From NCBI GenBank assembly GCA_963800065.1, contig CAWCZO010000011.1, positions 620,001-684,000 on the forward strand: 64,000 bases of DNA, read 5' to 3'. The position numbers and the translations under genes are program-made. The stretch is from CAWJFJ01 sp963800065. GTDB lineage: Bacteria; Actinomycetota; Acidimicrobiia; Acidimicrobiales; UBA8190. The notes under the pieces are model-generated. The model searched no databases. It was not told the DNA's origin and saw only the letters and a program-made list of their open reading frames with translations. This document shows, piece by piece, positions 8,681 to 17,554 of this stretch; positions within the stretch are counted from its first letter, which is position 1, and each line of letters begins with the position of its first letter.

Positions 8681-9226
8681 TCAGTAGCCGGTGGCGCCGT
8701 CGATCCTCTCGCGCAGGAGATCGGCGTGGCCGACGTGTTGGGCGTACTCCCCGATCATGGCGACCATGATGCGGCGGAGCGAGATCGGCTCGCCGCTCGG
8801 CTTCTCCGTCCCCGTCTCGTCCAGCGACGACGTCCCGGCCACGATCTGACGGGAGTGGGCGCACTCGTGCCTCCAGACGGTGAAGGCTTCGCCGACGTCG
8901 CCGTCGAGGACGTCGAAGTCCTCGTTGGGCTTGTCGTCGGAGTAGTAGAGAAGCGGAATGCCCTCGCCGGCGAACTGCTGGCGGAACCACCACCTCTCCA
9001 CCCCGGCCAGATGGCGGAGCAGTCCGTGGAGGCTCAACGTCGAGGGTGCGACGCCTTTCTCCGAGAGACGCCACGGGGAGACCCCTGAGCACTTGAGCTC
9101 GAACGTCTGGCGGTACCAGTCCAGGAAGGCGGTGAGGATCTCCCGTTCGGTCCCCACCCGCGGAAGGGCCGGTCGCGTGTCGGCCGCCCACCGGGGGGAG
9201 TAGTTCTCGGGAGGGATCTCCGTCAT
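8681..9226 (-). CDS. DinB-like / DUF664 family protein
   Basis: 181 residues, predicted four-helix DinB-fold protein of the DUF664 group, which includes actinobacterial thiol-transferase-like enzymes. Visible motifs are LHGLLRHLAGVERWWF in the first half and GEYAQHVGHADLLRERIDG near the C-terminus. Their histidines are at the positions that usually bind a metal. The ATG at 9226 overlaps the ilvD stop (9223-9225) as ATGA, indicating coupling to ilvD, although no metabolic link is apparent. The actual reaction is unknown; use of mycothiol as cofactor is only a family-based possibility. Confidence 0.75.
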   Translation of the reverse strand: MTEIPPENYSPRWAADTRPALPRVGTEREILTAFLDWYRQTFELKCSGVSPWRLSEKGVAPSTLSLHGLLRHLAGVERWWFRQQFAGEGIPLLYYSDDKPNEDFDVLDGDVGEAFTVWRHECAHSRQIVAGTSSLDETGTEKPSGEPISLRRIMVAMIGEYAQHVGHADLLRERIDGATGY

Positions 9227-10917
9227 GGTTCGGTGACGGCCCCGCGTTCGGCGCCGGTCACCAGCCGGGCATACTTGGCCAGGACACCGGTGCGGTAACG
9301 CGGTTCGGGCACCTTCCACTGGGCCCGCCGCTCGGCGATGACGGCTCCGTCCACGTCCAGGTCGATCCGCTGGGCGGGGACGTCGATGAGGATCCGGTCG
9401 CCGTCGGCCACGAAGGCGATGGGTCCACCGTCGACGGCCTCGGGGGCGACGTGGCCGACACAGAAGCCGTGGGTGCCCCCCGAGAAACGGCCGTCGGTGA
9501 CGAGGGCGCAGTCGGCGCCGCGGCCCGCCCCTTTCATGGCGCCGGTGACGGCCAGCATCTCCCGCATGCCGGGACCGCCCTTCGGACCCTCGTAGCGGAT
9601 GACGACCACCGATCCGGGCTCGATGGTCCCGGCCAGGATGGCGTCGAGGGCGCCCTGCTCGCCGTCGAAGACGCGGGCCGGGCCGGAGAAGACCGGCGTG
9701 TCGATGCCGGCCACCTTGACCACCGATCCCTGCGGGGCCAGGGAGCCGGAGAGCACGGCGATGCCACCGTCGGGGTGGATGGGGTTCGACAGCGGGTGGA
9801 TGACGGCCCCGTCGGGGGCGGGGGGGTCGAGGGCGGCCAGGTTCTCGGCCACCGTCCGGCCCGTCACCGTCAGGCACTCGCCGTGGAGGAGGCCGGCGTC
9901 GAGCAGTTCGCGCATCACCACCGGGAGGCCACCGATGCGGTCGACGTCGGCCATGTGGTAACGCCCGTGAGGCTTGGTGTCGGCGATGTGGGGGACGCGG
10001 GCCCCCACCCGGTTGAAGTCGTCGAGGACCAGGTCGACGCGCGCCTCGTTGGCGATGGCCAGCAGATGGAGGACGGCGTTGGTGGAGCCACCCAGGGCCA
10101 TGACGACGGCGATGGCGTTCTCGAACGCCTCCTTCGTCATGATCTGGCGGGGCCGGATGTTGCGCTCGAGCAGGCCCACCACGGCGCGGCCGGCGTCGAA
10201 GGCGCCGTCGTCGCGCCGGCGGTCGACGGCCGGTGGTGACGCCGAGCCCGGTAGCGCCATGCCGATGGCCTCGGCCACCGAGGCCATGGTGTTGGCGGTG
10301 AACATCCCGGCGCACGATCCGGCCGTGGGGCAGGCGTTGTGCTCGATGAGCGACAGCTCGGCGTCGCTGAGCGCCCCGGTGGCGTGGGCCCCGACGGCCT
10401 CGAAGACACTGACGATGTCGAGGGTCTGATCGCCGGCGTGACCGGGGAGGATGGAGCCGCCGTAGACGAAGACGGCGGGAAGGTTGAGGCGGGCCGCCGC
10501 CATGAGCATGCCGGGAAGCGACTTATCGCAGCCGGCCAGGGTCACCATGGCGTCGAAGCGCTCGGCGTGCATCATCGTCTCGACGGAGTCGGCGATGACC
10601 TCGCGCGAGACCAGCGACGCCCGCATCCCCTCGTGTCCCATGGAGATGCCGTCGGAGACGGCGATGGTCATGAACTCGATGGGGAACCCGCCGGCCGTCC
10701 GGACCCCCTCCTTGGACCGCTTGGCCAGCCGGTCGAGGGTGAGGTTGCACGGCGTCACCTCGTTCCACGAGGAGGCCACGGCGATCTGGGGCTTGTCCCA
10801 GTCGTCGTCGGTCATCCCGATGGCCCGCAACATGGCCCGGGCCGGTGCCCGGGTGGGACCGTCGGTCACTTCGTAGCTGCGGATCTTGGTGCCGTGCGGT
10901 CCGGGCGTCTCGGTCAT
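9223..10917 (-). CDS. ilvD: Dihydroxy-acid dehydratase
   Basis: Fe-S dehydratase converting the dihydroxy acids made by IlvC into 2-keto acids in valine and isoleucine synthesis. The 564-residue length fits. Cluster-ligand and family motifs are present: TLAGCDKSLPGMLMAA, ACPTAGSCAGMFTANTM and the C-terminal TDGRFSGGTHGFCVGH. I start it at ATG 10917 (MTETPGPHGTKIRS) because a TAACCT -10 box ends exactly seven bases upstream; a longer open frame extends to 11124 but looks non-coding. It lies apart from ilvBNC, so it is under a separate promoter. Confidence 0.97.
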   Translation of the reverse strand: MTETPGPHGTKIRSYEVTDGPTRAPARAMLRAIGMTDDDWDKPQIAVASSWNEVTPCNLTLDRLAKRSKEGVRTAGGFPIEFMTIAVSDGISMGHEGMRASLVSREVIADSVETMMHAERFDAMVTLAGCDKSLPGMLMAAARLNLPAVFVYGGSILPGHAGDQTLDIVSVFEAVGAHATGALSDAELSLIEHNACPTAGSCAGMFTANTMASVAEAIGMALPGSASPPAVDRRRDDGAFDAGRAVVGLLERNIRPRQIMTKEAFENAIAVVMALGGSTNAVLHLLAIANEARVDLVLDDFNRVGARVPHIADTKPHGRYHMADVDRIGGLPVVMRELLDAGLLHGECLTVTGRTVAENLAALDPPAPDGAVIHPLSNPIHPDGGIAVLSGSLAPQGSVVKVAGIDTPVFSGPARVFDGEQGALDAILAGTIEPGSVVVIRYEGPKGGPGMREMLAVTGAMKGAGRGADCALVTDGRFSGGTHGFCVGHVAPEAVDGGPIAFVADGDRILIDVPAQRIDLDVDGAVIAERRAQWKVPEPRYRTGVLAKYARLVTGAERGAVTEP

Positions 10918-10924
10918 CGGGCCC

Positions 10925-10930
10925 AGGTTA
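10925..10930 (-). promoter_or_regulatory. -10 box, probable leaderless promoter of ilvD
   Basis: TAACCT on the minus strand ends seven bases before the ilvD ATG (10917). No ribosome-binding site is seen between them. Confidence 0.45.
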
Positions 10931-10939
10931 CGTGGTGCC

Positions 10940-11278
10940 CTACGCCACCCGGCCCGGCCCGCCGTCGTCGGTCTCGACGGCCAGTCCGGCGTGCGCCCAC
11001 TCCTGCATGCCGCCCACCAGGTTGGCGGCGTCGAAGCCGGCGGCACCGAGCCACTCGGTGGCCAGGGCGGACCGGCCCCCCGAGCGGCAGACCACGACGA
11101 TGAGCCCGCTGCCCCCGAGCTCACCCATCCGGTCGGGAAGCTGACCGAGGGGGACGTGGCGCGCTCCGGGGGCGTGCCCGGCGTCCCACTCCTCGGGCTC
11201 CCGGACGTCGAGAAGAATGGCCCCGCCGGCCAGGGCGGCGGTGACGGCGGCGACCTCGATCTCGGTGATGTCGGTCAC
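10940..11278 (-). CDS. Single-domain rhodanese-like protein
   Basis: 112 residues forming one rhodanese domain: ILLDVREPEEWDAGHAPGARHVPLG at the front (given here as the family's usual LDVREPxE and HxPGA motifs) and the active-site loop VCRSGGRSA with catalytic Cys. Probably carries persulfide sulfur or handles thiols in the cytoplasm. GTG start at 11278 lies six bases after the gatB stop, so it is probably the last gene of the esterase-gatCAB unit. The physiological acceptor cannot be read from the sequence. Confidence 0.88.
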   Translation of the reverse strand: MTDITEIEVAAVTAALAGGAILLDVREPEEWDAGHAPGARHVPLGQLPDRMGELGGSGLIVVVCRSGGRSALATEWLGAAGFDAANLVGGMQEWAHAGLAVETDDGGPGRVA

Positions 11279-11284
11279 GGGCGG

Positions 11285-12724
11285 TCAGCCCCGTCGGGCC
11301 CGCAGCTCGGCCGCCACGGCCTTGCCGTTGGCCTTGCGGTCGGTGGCCTTCATGGCCAGGCCGGTGAAGAAACCGGCCAGCTGCTCCTCACCGCCGAGAT
11401 AGCGGGCCCATTCGTCGGGATGGGCGGCGATGAGCTCGTCCACCACCACGGACAGCGAGTCGGCGGCCATGGCCTCGAAGCCGTGGCGGCGGGCCAGCTC
11501 GGCGGGGTCCCCGCCGTGGGCCAGGAGATCGGCGAGGACCACCTTGGAATGGGTGGCGCTGAGTGTCCCGTCCTGCTCCATCCGCAGGAGCGCCGTGTAG
11601 GCGGCGGGGTCCAGGGCCCGGGCCCGCTCCGGCTCGGCCGACGCTTCGTTGGCCGTCCGGGCCAGGGCCAGGGCGGCCCCGATGCCGGCGTCGACGGCCG
11701 CCGTCATGAGGTCGTCGAGACCGTGCTCGACCACTGTCGAGATCTGGTCGGTGCGCGCCCCGGAGGATCCGTCGGGACCGAGAAGAGCGGCCAGGGCGGC
11801 ACGCCGGTCGGCGGGCATGGGCCCCACGGCGGCGGCCACTTCCGCCTGCCAGGCGACGTCGGGGACCAGTCGGACGAGATCGGGTTCGGGGAAGTAGCGG
11901 TAGTCGAAGGCCTCTTCCTTCGAGCGCAGCGCCCCGGTCTCGGCCCGGTCCTCGTCCCAGTGGCGCGTCTGCTGGGCCACGGTGGCGCCCGACTCGAGGA
12001 CGTCGACCTGGCGGGCGATCTCGTACTCGATGGCACGGACGAGGGACCGCAGCGAGTTCAGGTTCTTGATCTCGCAGCGCGTCCCGAATTCGTCATCGGG
12101 ATGGCGCACCGAGACGTTGGCGTCGACGCGCATCGATCCCTCCTCCATGCGCCCGTCGGAGGCACCGGTGGCGATGAGGATCCCCCGCAGTTCGGCGGCG
12201 TACAGGCGGGCCTGGGCGGCCGAGCGGATGTCGGGGCGGGAGACGATCTCGACGAGGGGGACGCCGGCCCGGTTGTAGTCGACCAGGGAGTGCTCGGCGT
12301 CGTGGATGCGGCCTCCCCCACCCACGTGGGTGGTCTTCCCGGTGTCCTCTTCCATATGGGCCCGCTCCACCCCCACCCGGGACCCGTCGGGGAGCTCGAG
12401 CCAACCGTCGGCGTTGATGGGCTCGTCGTACTGGCTGATCTGATAGTCCTTCGGCATGTCCGGGTAGAAGTAGTTCTTCCGGTGGAACAGAGAGGGCCGT
12501 ATCTCGCAGTGGAGGGCGGTGCCGATCCGCATGGCGAACTCCACCGCCGTGGCGTTGAGCACCGGCAGGGAGCCGGGGAGCCCCAGGCAGACGGGACAGA
12601 CGTTGGTGTTGGGCTCGTCGCCGAAGGCGTTGCGGCACCCGCAGAAGAGCTTGGTCTCGGTGCGCAACTCGCAGTGGACCTCGAGCCCGATGACGGGCTC
12701 CCATCCTCCGGCCGCCGCCGTCAT
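11285..12724 (-). CDS. gatB: Asp/Glu-tRNA(Asn/Gln) amidotransferase subunit B
   Basis: tRNA-binding kinase subunit of GatCAB, which converts Glu-tRNA(Gln) and Asp-tRNA(Asn) to the amidated forms. 479 residues from ATG 12724, starting MTAAAGGWEPVIGLEVHCEL, with the family signature DYNRAGVPLVEIVS. A zinc-type Cys cluster appears at FCGCRNAF and NVCPVCLGLPG. The C-terminal YqeY-like tail is complete. The start overlaps the gatA stop as ATGA. Presence of GatCAB implies this organism lacks at least one of GlnRS/AsnRS, which are not in the window. Confidence 0.97.
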   Translation of the reverse strand: MTAAAGGWEPVIGLEVHCELRTETKLFCGCRNAFGDEPNTNVCPVCLGLPGSLPVLNATAVEFAMRIGTALHCEIRPSLFHRKNYFYPDMPKDYQISQYDEPINADGWLELPDGSRVGVERAHMEEDTGKTTHVGGGGRIHDAEHSLVDYNRAGVPLVEIVSRPDIRSAAQARLYAAELRGILIATGASDGRMEEGSMRVDANVSVRHPDDEFGTRCEIKNLNSLRSLVRAIEYEIARQVDVLESGATVAQQTRHWDEDRAETGALRSKEEAFDYRYFPEPDLVRLVPDVAWQAEVAAAVGPMPADRRAALAALLGPDGSSGARTDQISTVVEHGLDDLMTAAVDAGIGAALALARTANEASAEPERARALDPAAYTALLRMEQDGTLSATHSKVVLADLLAHGGDPAELARRHGFEAMAADSLSVVVDELIAAHPDEWARYLGGEEQLAGFFTGLAMKATDRKANGKAVAAELRARRG

Positions 12725-14184
12725 CGGGGCGCCCACGTGGCGGCGGCCAGCGCCGGCGGCGCCGGCGGCGGGGCGGCGGCCTCGATCACGGCAGCCACCT
12801 GGAAGACGAGCGGTTCGCACAGGGCCGGGGCCAGGACCTGGACCCCGATGGGCAGGCCGGCGGCGTCGGCGCCGAAGGGGAGGGAGATGGCGGGGTGACC
12901 GGCCAGGTTCGAGGGGACCGTGCAGACGTCGGAGAGGTACATGGCCATGGGGTCGCCCACCTTGTCGCCCAGGGGGAAGGCCGTGGTGGGCGTGGTGGCG
13001 CCCAGGAGGACGTCGGCGTGGTGGTAGGCCTCGGCGAAGGCGTCGATGATGAGCGTGCGGACCTTCTGGGCCTGGCCGTAGTAGGCGTCGTAGTACCCGG
13101 CGGACAGGGCGAAGGTCCCGAGCATGATTCGGCGCTTCACCTCGGCGCCGAAGCCGGTGGCGCGGGTGGCGCGGATCATGGCCTCCACGTCGTCGCCGGC
13201 GACACGGAGCCCGTAGCGGACGCCGTCGTAGCGCGAGAGGTTCGACGACGCCTCGGCCGGGGCCAGGAGGTAGTACGCCGGCAATCCGTAGGTGAGTTCG
13301 GGGATCGAGCATTCGGTCACGGTGGCGCCGGCGGCGGCGAGGACCTCGGCCGCTTCCCGGACCCGCGCCGCCACCTCGGGGGCGACGCCGTCGACCAGTT
13401 CGCGCACCACCCCCACCCGGATGCCCCCCACCCCTTCTCCCAGGTTCTCCACCGACCGCGGGGCGGGGCGGTCGAGCGACGTGGAGTCGAGGGGGTCGTG
13501 GCCGGCGATGGCGTCGAAGAGGGCGGCGGCATCAGCCACCGTGGCGCTGAACGGGCCGATCTGGTCGAGGGAGCTGGCGAAGGCCACCAGTCCGTAACGC
13601 GAGACCGTCCCGTAGGTGGGCTTCATCCCGACCACGCCGCAGAGGGCGGCGGGCTGGCGGATCGAGCCGCCGGTGTCCGACCCCAGGGCCAGCGGGACGA
13701 GACCGGCGGCCACCGCCGCCGCCGACCCTCCGCTCGAACCACCGGGGACCCGGTCGGCCCCGTAGGGATTGCGGGTGGGGCCGAAGGCCGAGTTCTCCGT
13801 GGACGACCCCATGGCGAATTCGTCCAGGTTGGTCTTCCCCACGACGACGGCGCCGGCGGCGTGGAGGCGCTCGACCACGGTGGCGTCATAGGGGGGGCAC
13901 CACCCCTCGAGGATGAGCGAGGAGCAGGTGGTGGGCACGCCACGCGTGCAGAGGTTGTCCTTCAGCGCCACCGGGACACCGGCCAGCGGCCCGGGGTCCT
14001 CACCGGCGGCGACGGCACCGTCGATCTCCGCCGCCCGGCGGCGCGCCGCGCCGTGGAGAACGGTGAGGAAGGCGTGGACGGCGCCGTCGGACTCGTCGAT
14101 GGCGGCCAGGTGACGCTCGACCACATCCGTGGCCGTGACCGCCCCGGTGCGGACCTGTTCGGCCAGCGCCAGCGCCGAGGTCAC
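12721..14184 (-). CDS. gatA: Asp/Glu-tRNA(Asn/Gln) amidotransferase subunit A
   Basis: Amidase-signature glutaminase subunit that releases ammonia from glutamine for GatB. The catalytic triad is intact: Lys75 (VALKDN), cis-Ser150 (GGSSGGSAAA) and nucleophile Ser174 (SDTGGSIRQPA), a constant four residues below the Staphylococcus numbering. 487 residues, usual length. GTG start at 14184 overlaps the gatC stop by four bases and its stop overlaps gatB, giving a coupled gatC-gatA-gatB string. Confidence 0.98.
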   Translation of the reverse strand: MTSALALAEQVRTGAVTATDVVERHLAAIDESDGAVHAFLTVLHGAARRRAAEIDGAVAAGEDPGPLAGVPVALKDNLCTRGVPTTCSSLILEGWCPPYDATVVERLHAAGAVVVGKTNLDEFAMGSSTENSAFGPTRNPYGADRVPGGSSGGSAAAVAAGLVPLALGSDTGGSIRQPAALCGVVGMKPTYGTVSRYGLVAFASSLDQIGPFSATVADAAALFDAIAGHDPLDSTSLDRPAPRSVENLGEGVGGIRVGVVRELVDGVAPEVAARVREAAEVLAAAGATVTECSIPELTYGLPAYYLLAPAEASSNLSRYDGVRYGLRVAGDDVEAMIRATRATGFGAEVKRRIMLGTFALSAGYYDAYYGQAQKVRTLIIDAFAEAYHHADVLLGATTPTTAFPLGDKVGDPMAMYLSDVCTVPSNLAGHPAISLPFGADAAGLPIGVQVLAPALCEPLVFQVAAVIEAAAPPPAPPALAAATWAPR

Positions 14185-14486
14185 CCGGCCTCCCCCAGGA
14201 TCCTGGGCACCCGGAAACGACGGTCCTCCACCGCCGGAGCCTGGTCGAGGACGACCTGGCGATCGAGGCAGGGGCGCGGCTCGTCGGCACGGAGGACGTT
14301 CTTCAGGGGCAGCGGGTGGGCGGTGGGCTCGACCCCGGCGGTGTCGAGGGCGGCCACCTGGGCGGCGTGATCGAGGACGACGGCCAGCTGACCGGCGTAG
14401 AGGTCGAGCTCCTCGTCGGTCAGGTCGATGCGCGCCAGACGGGCCACGTAGGCGGCGTCTTGGCGTGTGAGCCGCGGGCCGGTCAC
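14181..14486 (-). CDS. gatC: Asp/Glu-tRNA(Asn/Gln) amidotransferase subunit C
   Basis: 101-residue small subunit that wraps GatA and stabilises the complex. The typical N-terminus VARLARIDLTDEELDLYAGQL and the mid-region LDTAGVEPTAHPLPLKNVLRAD are clear. It overlaps gatA by four bases downstream and the esterase gene by four bases upstream (ATGA), so the whole string is one transcription unit. Confidence 0.95.
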   Translation of the reverse strand: MTGPRLTRQDAAYVARLARIDLTDEELDLYAGQLAVVLDHAAQVAALDTAGVEPTAHPLPLKNVLRADEPRPCLDRQVVLDQAPAVEDRRFRVPRILGEAG

Positions 14487-15244
14487 GAAAGGACCCGACC
14501 GAGGAAGGCGAGGACGCGGTCCGTTATCTCGTCGGCGTCGTTGTCGAGGGTGGCCACGTGATAGCTGTCCTCCAGCCAGACCCGCTCGACGGCGCCGGCC
14601 ACGCCGGACTCGAGGACGTCCCCGGAGCAGGACGGGACGACGTGGTCGTTGCGACTCGACAGCAGCAGGACGGGACAGGTGATGCGCCCCAGATCGGCGG
14701 CGGTGGCGTCGATCCCCTCGAAGAAGCTCAGCGCGGCGGCGATGGGCGTCCCCGGATAGGCGAGCTCGGCGACACCGTCTCTCTTGATGTCGGAGCCCAC
14801 CCCGGGGGCCAGGTCGGTGCCGGACTCGAGCGCCCCGCGGAGGACCTCACGGAAGCTCTCGGCCGGTGGGTCGATGAACGGGTTCACCAGGGCCAGACCG
14901 CGGATCTCGGGGTGGTGCTCGGCCAGCCGGCAGGCGAGGGTACCGCCCATCGACAGGGCCGCCACGGCCACTGCCTGACACGACGCCGCCAACCCGGCGT
15001 AGGCGGACTCGGCCGCCCCCGACCAGTCCGACCACCGGGTGGGGATCATGTCCTCGACGGCGGTGCCGTGACCGGGGAGCAGCGGAAGGTCGACGGTGTA
15101 GCCGGCGCCGGCGAGAGCCTCGGCCAGAGGACGCAGAGACTGGGGGTTCCCGGTGAAACCGTGCAGGACGAGCACGCCGGACGGACCGCCGGTCCGGGAG
15201 AAGGGTTCGGCGCCGGGGAGGATGGGGGCTGTCACCGGGGGCAT
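14483..15244 (-). CDS. Alpha/beta-hydrolase, carboxylesterase/monoacylglycerol lipase type
   Basis: 253 residues resembling the Est30-type carboxylesterases. VLVLHGFTGNPQSL carries the oxyanion HG motif, ALSMGGT is the nucleophile elbow with Ser in G/A-x-S-x-G, RNDHVVP holds the acid and DSYHVATLD the histidine. It heads the gatCAB unit. The ATG at 15244 overlaps a TAGCAT box; that -10 ends seven bases before an in-frame GTG (15235), so a leaderless start at 15235, three codons shorter, is a good alternative. Substrate is unknown. Confidence 0.85.
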   Translation of the reverse strand: MPPVTAPILPGAEPFSRTGGPSGVLVLHGFTGNPQSLRPLAEALAGAGYTVDLPLLPGHGTAVEDMIPTRWSDWSGAAESAYAGLAASCQAVAVAALSMGGTLACRLAEHHPEIRGLALVNPFIDPPAESFREVLRGALESGTDLAPGVGSDIKRDGVAELAYPGTPIAAALSFFEGIDATAADLGRITCPVLLLSSRNDHVVPSCSGDVLESGVAGAVERVWLEDSYHVATLDNDADEITDRVLAFLGRVLS

Positions 15245-15264
15245 GCTACCGGTGGTCCCCGGGG

Positions 15265-15301
15265 CCGGAACCCGACCGATCCGGAACCCGACCGATAGGG
15301 T
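15265..15301 (+). promoter_or_regulatory. Tandem 16-bp repeat abutting a -10 box, upstream of the SCP2-like gene
   Basis: CCGGAACCCGACCGAT occurs twice in perfect tandem (15265-15280, 15281-15296). Its last T starts TAGGGT (15296-15301), a candidate -10 for the SCP2-like gene, with a leader of about 40 nt. The repeats sit where a -35 or operator would be, between divergent genes, so they may bind a regulator. Confidence 0.45.
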
Positions 15302-15348
15302 GAAGCCCGCCCGGGCACAGACACATCGAGTGAAGGAGCGCGTCCACG

Positions 15349-15756
15349 ATGGCTACATTCCCGTTCCTCAGTGACGAGTGGGTGAGCGAGGCCCGCAAGA
15401 TCCGTGAGGAGTACGAGGGGAAGGGCGCCGTCGTCCCCCACCAGATGAAGATGAACCTGATCGTCACCGAGGTCCCCTTCGGGACCGGCGCCATCGATGC
15501 CCATCTGGACACGAGCGACGGCGCGGTGAAACTCGAGCTGGAGCACATCGAGGTCGTCGACCTCACCGTCACCCTCGACTACGCCACGGCCAAGGCCATC
15601 TTGGTGGAGGGCAACCCCCAGGCCGGGATGCAGGCGTTCATGGCCGGCCGGATCCGCGTCGACGGGGACATGTCGAAGCTGATGGCCCTCCAGGGCGCGG
15701 CACCGGACCCCACGGCGGCCGAGGTGGCCACCCGCCTGCGCCAGATCACCGAGTAA
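15349..15756 (+). CDS. SCP2 sterol-binding-domain-like protein
   Basis: 135 residues; the fold-level pattern (acidic N-terminal helix, central strands, LDYATAKAILVEGNPQAGMQAFMAGRI-type segment ending in RVDGDMSKLMALQG) is that of the SCP-2 lipid-transfer family. Such small proteins are thought to carry acyl or sterol lipids in the cytoplasm. AAGGAG lies about ten bases before the ATG. It is a single-gene unit, divergent from the esterase and convergent with the MFS exporter. Ligand unknown. Confidence 0.82.
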   Translation: MATFPFLSDEWVSEARKIREEYEGKGAVVPHQMKMNLIVTEVPFGTGAIDAHLDTSDGAVKLELEHIEVVDLTVTLDYATAKAILVEGNPQAGMQAFMAGRIRVDGDMSKLMALQGAAPDPTAAEVATRLRQITE

Positions 15757-15871
15757 CCCGGATCGCCGGGTAACCCGGATCACCGGGTAACCCGGATCGC
15801 CGAGTGACCCGGATCACCGGGTAACCCGGATCGCCGGGTGACCCGGATCACCGGATGACCCGGATCACTCA
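15756..15871. repeat. 17-bp palindromic tandem repeat between convergent genes
   Basis: Six near-identical 17-bp units of the type ACCCGGATCACCGGGTA follow each other from 15756 to 15857, then a partial seventh runs to about 15871. They alternate ATCA/ATCG and GTA/GTG endings. Each unit is an imperfect inverted repeat (ACCCGG / CCGGGT), so each can form a small hairpin. The array begins on the last base of the SCP2-like stop codon and ends on the stop of the MFS gene, filling the gap between convergent genes. It could act as a two-way terminator. Confidence 0.9.
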
Positions 15872-17521
15872 GCCGGCTGCCGCCGCCGCCCGGTCGTCGC
15901 CGGGATCGACGGCCGCCGCCGGGACATCGTCGGCGGCGACGGCGTTCACGGCCGGGCGGCCACCGGGTCGGTGGGCCGATTGGACGAAGACGGCACAGAC
16001 CACGCCACCGACGGCCACCACCCCGCCGACCAGGAAGGCCACGTGGAACGAGGGGAGGAGGGCGAAGCCGTGCCCGTGGGCCTGTGACGACTGGACGGTC
16101 TGGATGACCTGGATCCCGGCCACCGTCGAGATCTGGGTCATGAGCTGCTGGGTGGCCGCCGCCGTCCCCAGTGCGCTCTGGTCGAAGACGTTGGCCATGC
16201 TCGAGGCGATGGAGGGCGAGGCCACGCCCAGACCGATCCCCGACAGGACGAGGGCCACCTCGACGAGAGCGATGCCGGTGCCCCGGCCCGTCAGGGCGAA
16301 GACCCCCATCGAGGCCACCACGCACAACGTCCCCGTCACGGCGGCGGTCCGCTCGCCGATGCGGACGGCCACGTAACCGGCGACGGGGGCGACCAGCGAG
16401 AAGGTGAGGGGCCGGGGGATCACGAGCAGACCGGCCGCCGACTCGCCGTGTCCGTAGACCTCCTCGAGGAGCAGAGGCGAGAGGAAGAAGCCGCCGAGGT
16501 AGGCGAAGTTGGAGAACATCTGGGCGCCGATGGGAAAGGCGAAGTTGCGCTGCCGGAGGTAGCGCAACGGCACGAGGGGGTCCTCCACCCGGCGCTCGAC
16601 GAGGACGAGGACGGTCCCGGCCACCACGGACAGGACGAAGGCGCCCACCACGAAGGGGCTGCGCCAACCGAGGACGGGACCACGGTTGAGACCGAAGAGG
16701 AGGCTCCCGACGGCGACGACGACGAAGACGGCACCGCCGACGTCCAGGGGCGGGCCACCCACCGTGCGCCTCCGGCCCGAGGCATGCTCGGGGAGGACGA
16801 GGAGGGCGAGGACGAGGGCGACGGCCCCGATGACGACCTCGAGGACGAACATCCAACGCCACCCGATCGACTGGATGATGGGGCCGCCGATGGCCACGCC
16901 GAGAACGGGGCCGCCGGCGCCCACCAGGGACCACCAGCCCATGGCCTTGACCCGGTCGCCGCGGTCGAAGGCCCCCAGGACGAGCGCCATCGAGGAGGCA
17001 CCCAGGCCGGCACCGACCGCTCCGCCGAGGACGCGGGCGAAGATCAGGACGCCGACGTTGGGCGCCGCCGCCGACAGGGTGGCCACGAAGAGGAGGTTGA
17101 CCATGCCGATGAGGTAGAAGCGGCGGTGGCCCCACCGGTCCGAGAGCTTCCCGGCCAGGGGCGCCATGACGGCCACGGCCAGGAGCGGCCCGGTGACGAC
17201 CCAGGTGACGGTGGGGACCGTCGTGTGCAGGCTGTGGGCCACCCTCGGCAGCGCCACCACGAAGACGGTGAACAGGATGTTGCTCGAGAGAAGACCGGCC
17301 AGGGTGACGGCCAAGACCAGCCACCGGTAGCGGTCGCTCTCCCGGGCGCGGCGGTGGACCCGCTCGCGCAGGAGCAGTGGCCAGGGGACGACGGCGAACT
17401 CCTCGCCCCCGCCGGCGCCGTAGGCCAGCTCGTCGGGATCGGACCCCGACGGGACGTCGGCGCGGTCGGTTGGCGGGCGCGGCGGGTCGAGCTCTCCGGG
17501 GGGCTCGGGGGGCGGGCTCAC
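15869..17521 (-). CDS. MFS transporter, DHA2 (14-TM drug exporter) family
   Basis: 550 residues, with a hydrophilic N-terminal extension of about 65 residues followed by about 14 membrane segments. The MFS loop motif appears as LAGKLSDRWGHRRF between helices 2 and 3, and the antiporter motif C region as VGAGGPVLGVAIGGPI in helix 5. This matches the DHA2/EmrB type that exports drugs or lipid-like compounds with protons. GTG start; a TATCGT box ends nine bases upstream. No linked regulator or membrane-fusion gene is present, so the substrate is open. Confidence 0.9.
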   Translation of the reverse strand: MSPPPEPPGELDPPRPPTDRADVPSGSDPDELAYGAGGGEEFAVVPWPLLLRERVHRRARESDRYRWLVLAVTLAGLLSSNILFTVFVVALPRVAHSLHTTVPTVTWVVTGPLLAVAVMAPLAGKLSDRWGHRRFYLIGMVNLLFVATLSAAAPNVGVLIFARVLGGAVGAGLGASSMALVLGAFDRGDRVKAMGWWSLVGAGGPVLGVAIGGPIIQSIGWRWMFVLEVVIGAVALVLALLVLPEHASGRRRTVGGPPLDVGGAVFVVVAVGSLLFGLNRGPVLGWRSPFVVGAFVLSVVAGTVLVLVERRVEDPLVPLRYLRQRNFAFPIGAQMFSNFAYLGGFFLSPLLLEEVYGHGESAAGLLVIPRPLTFSLVAPVAGYVAVRIGERTAAVTGTLCVVASMGVFALTGRGTGIALVEVALVLSGIGLGVASPSIASSMANVFDQSALGTAAATQQLMTQISTVAGIQVIQTVQSSQAHGHGFALLPSFHVAFLVGGVVAVGGVVCAVFVQSAHRPGGRPAVNAVAADDVPAAAVDPGDDRAAAAAG

Positions 17522-17554
17522 AACGCCCCCACGATAGTTCTGCGCCCCGACCGC

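Noticed and set aside
8460..9191. Minus-strand 243-codon frame through the 8-bp repeat (GCSGVRVF repeats)
   Set aside because: Translation of the tandem repeat in an alternate phase over the DinB-like gene; no coding signature.
15756..15871. Repeat array as a CRISPR
   Set aside because: Units are directly adjacent with no spacers, too short and palindromic; no cas genes.
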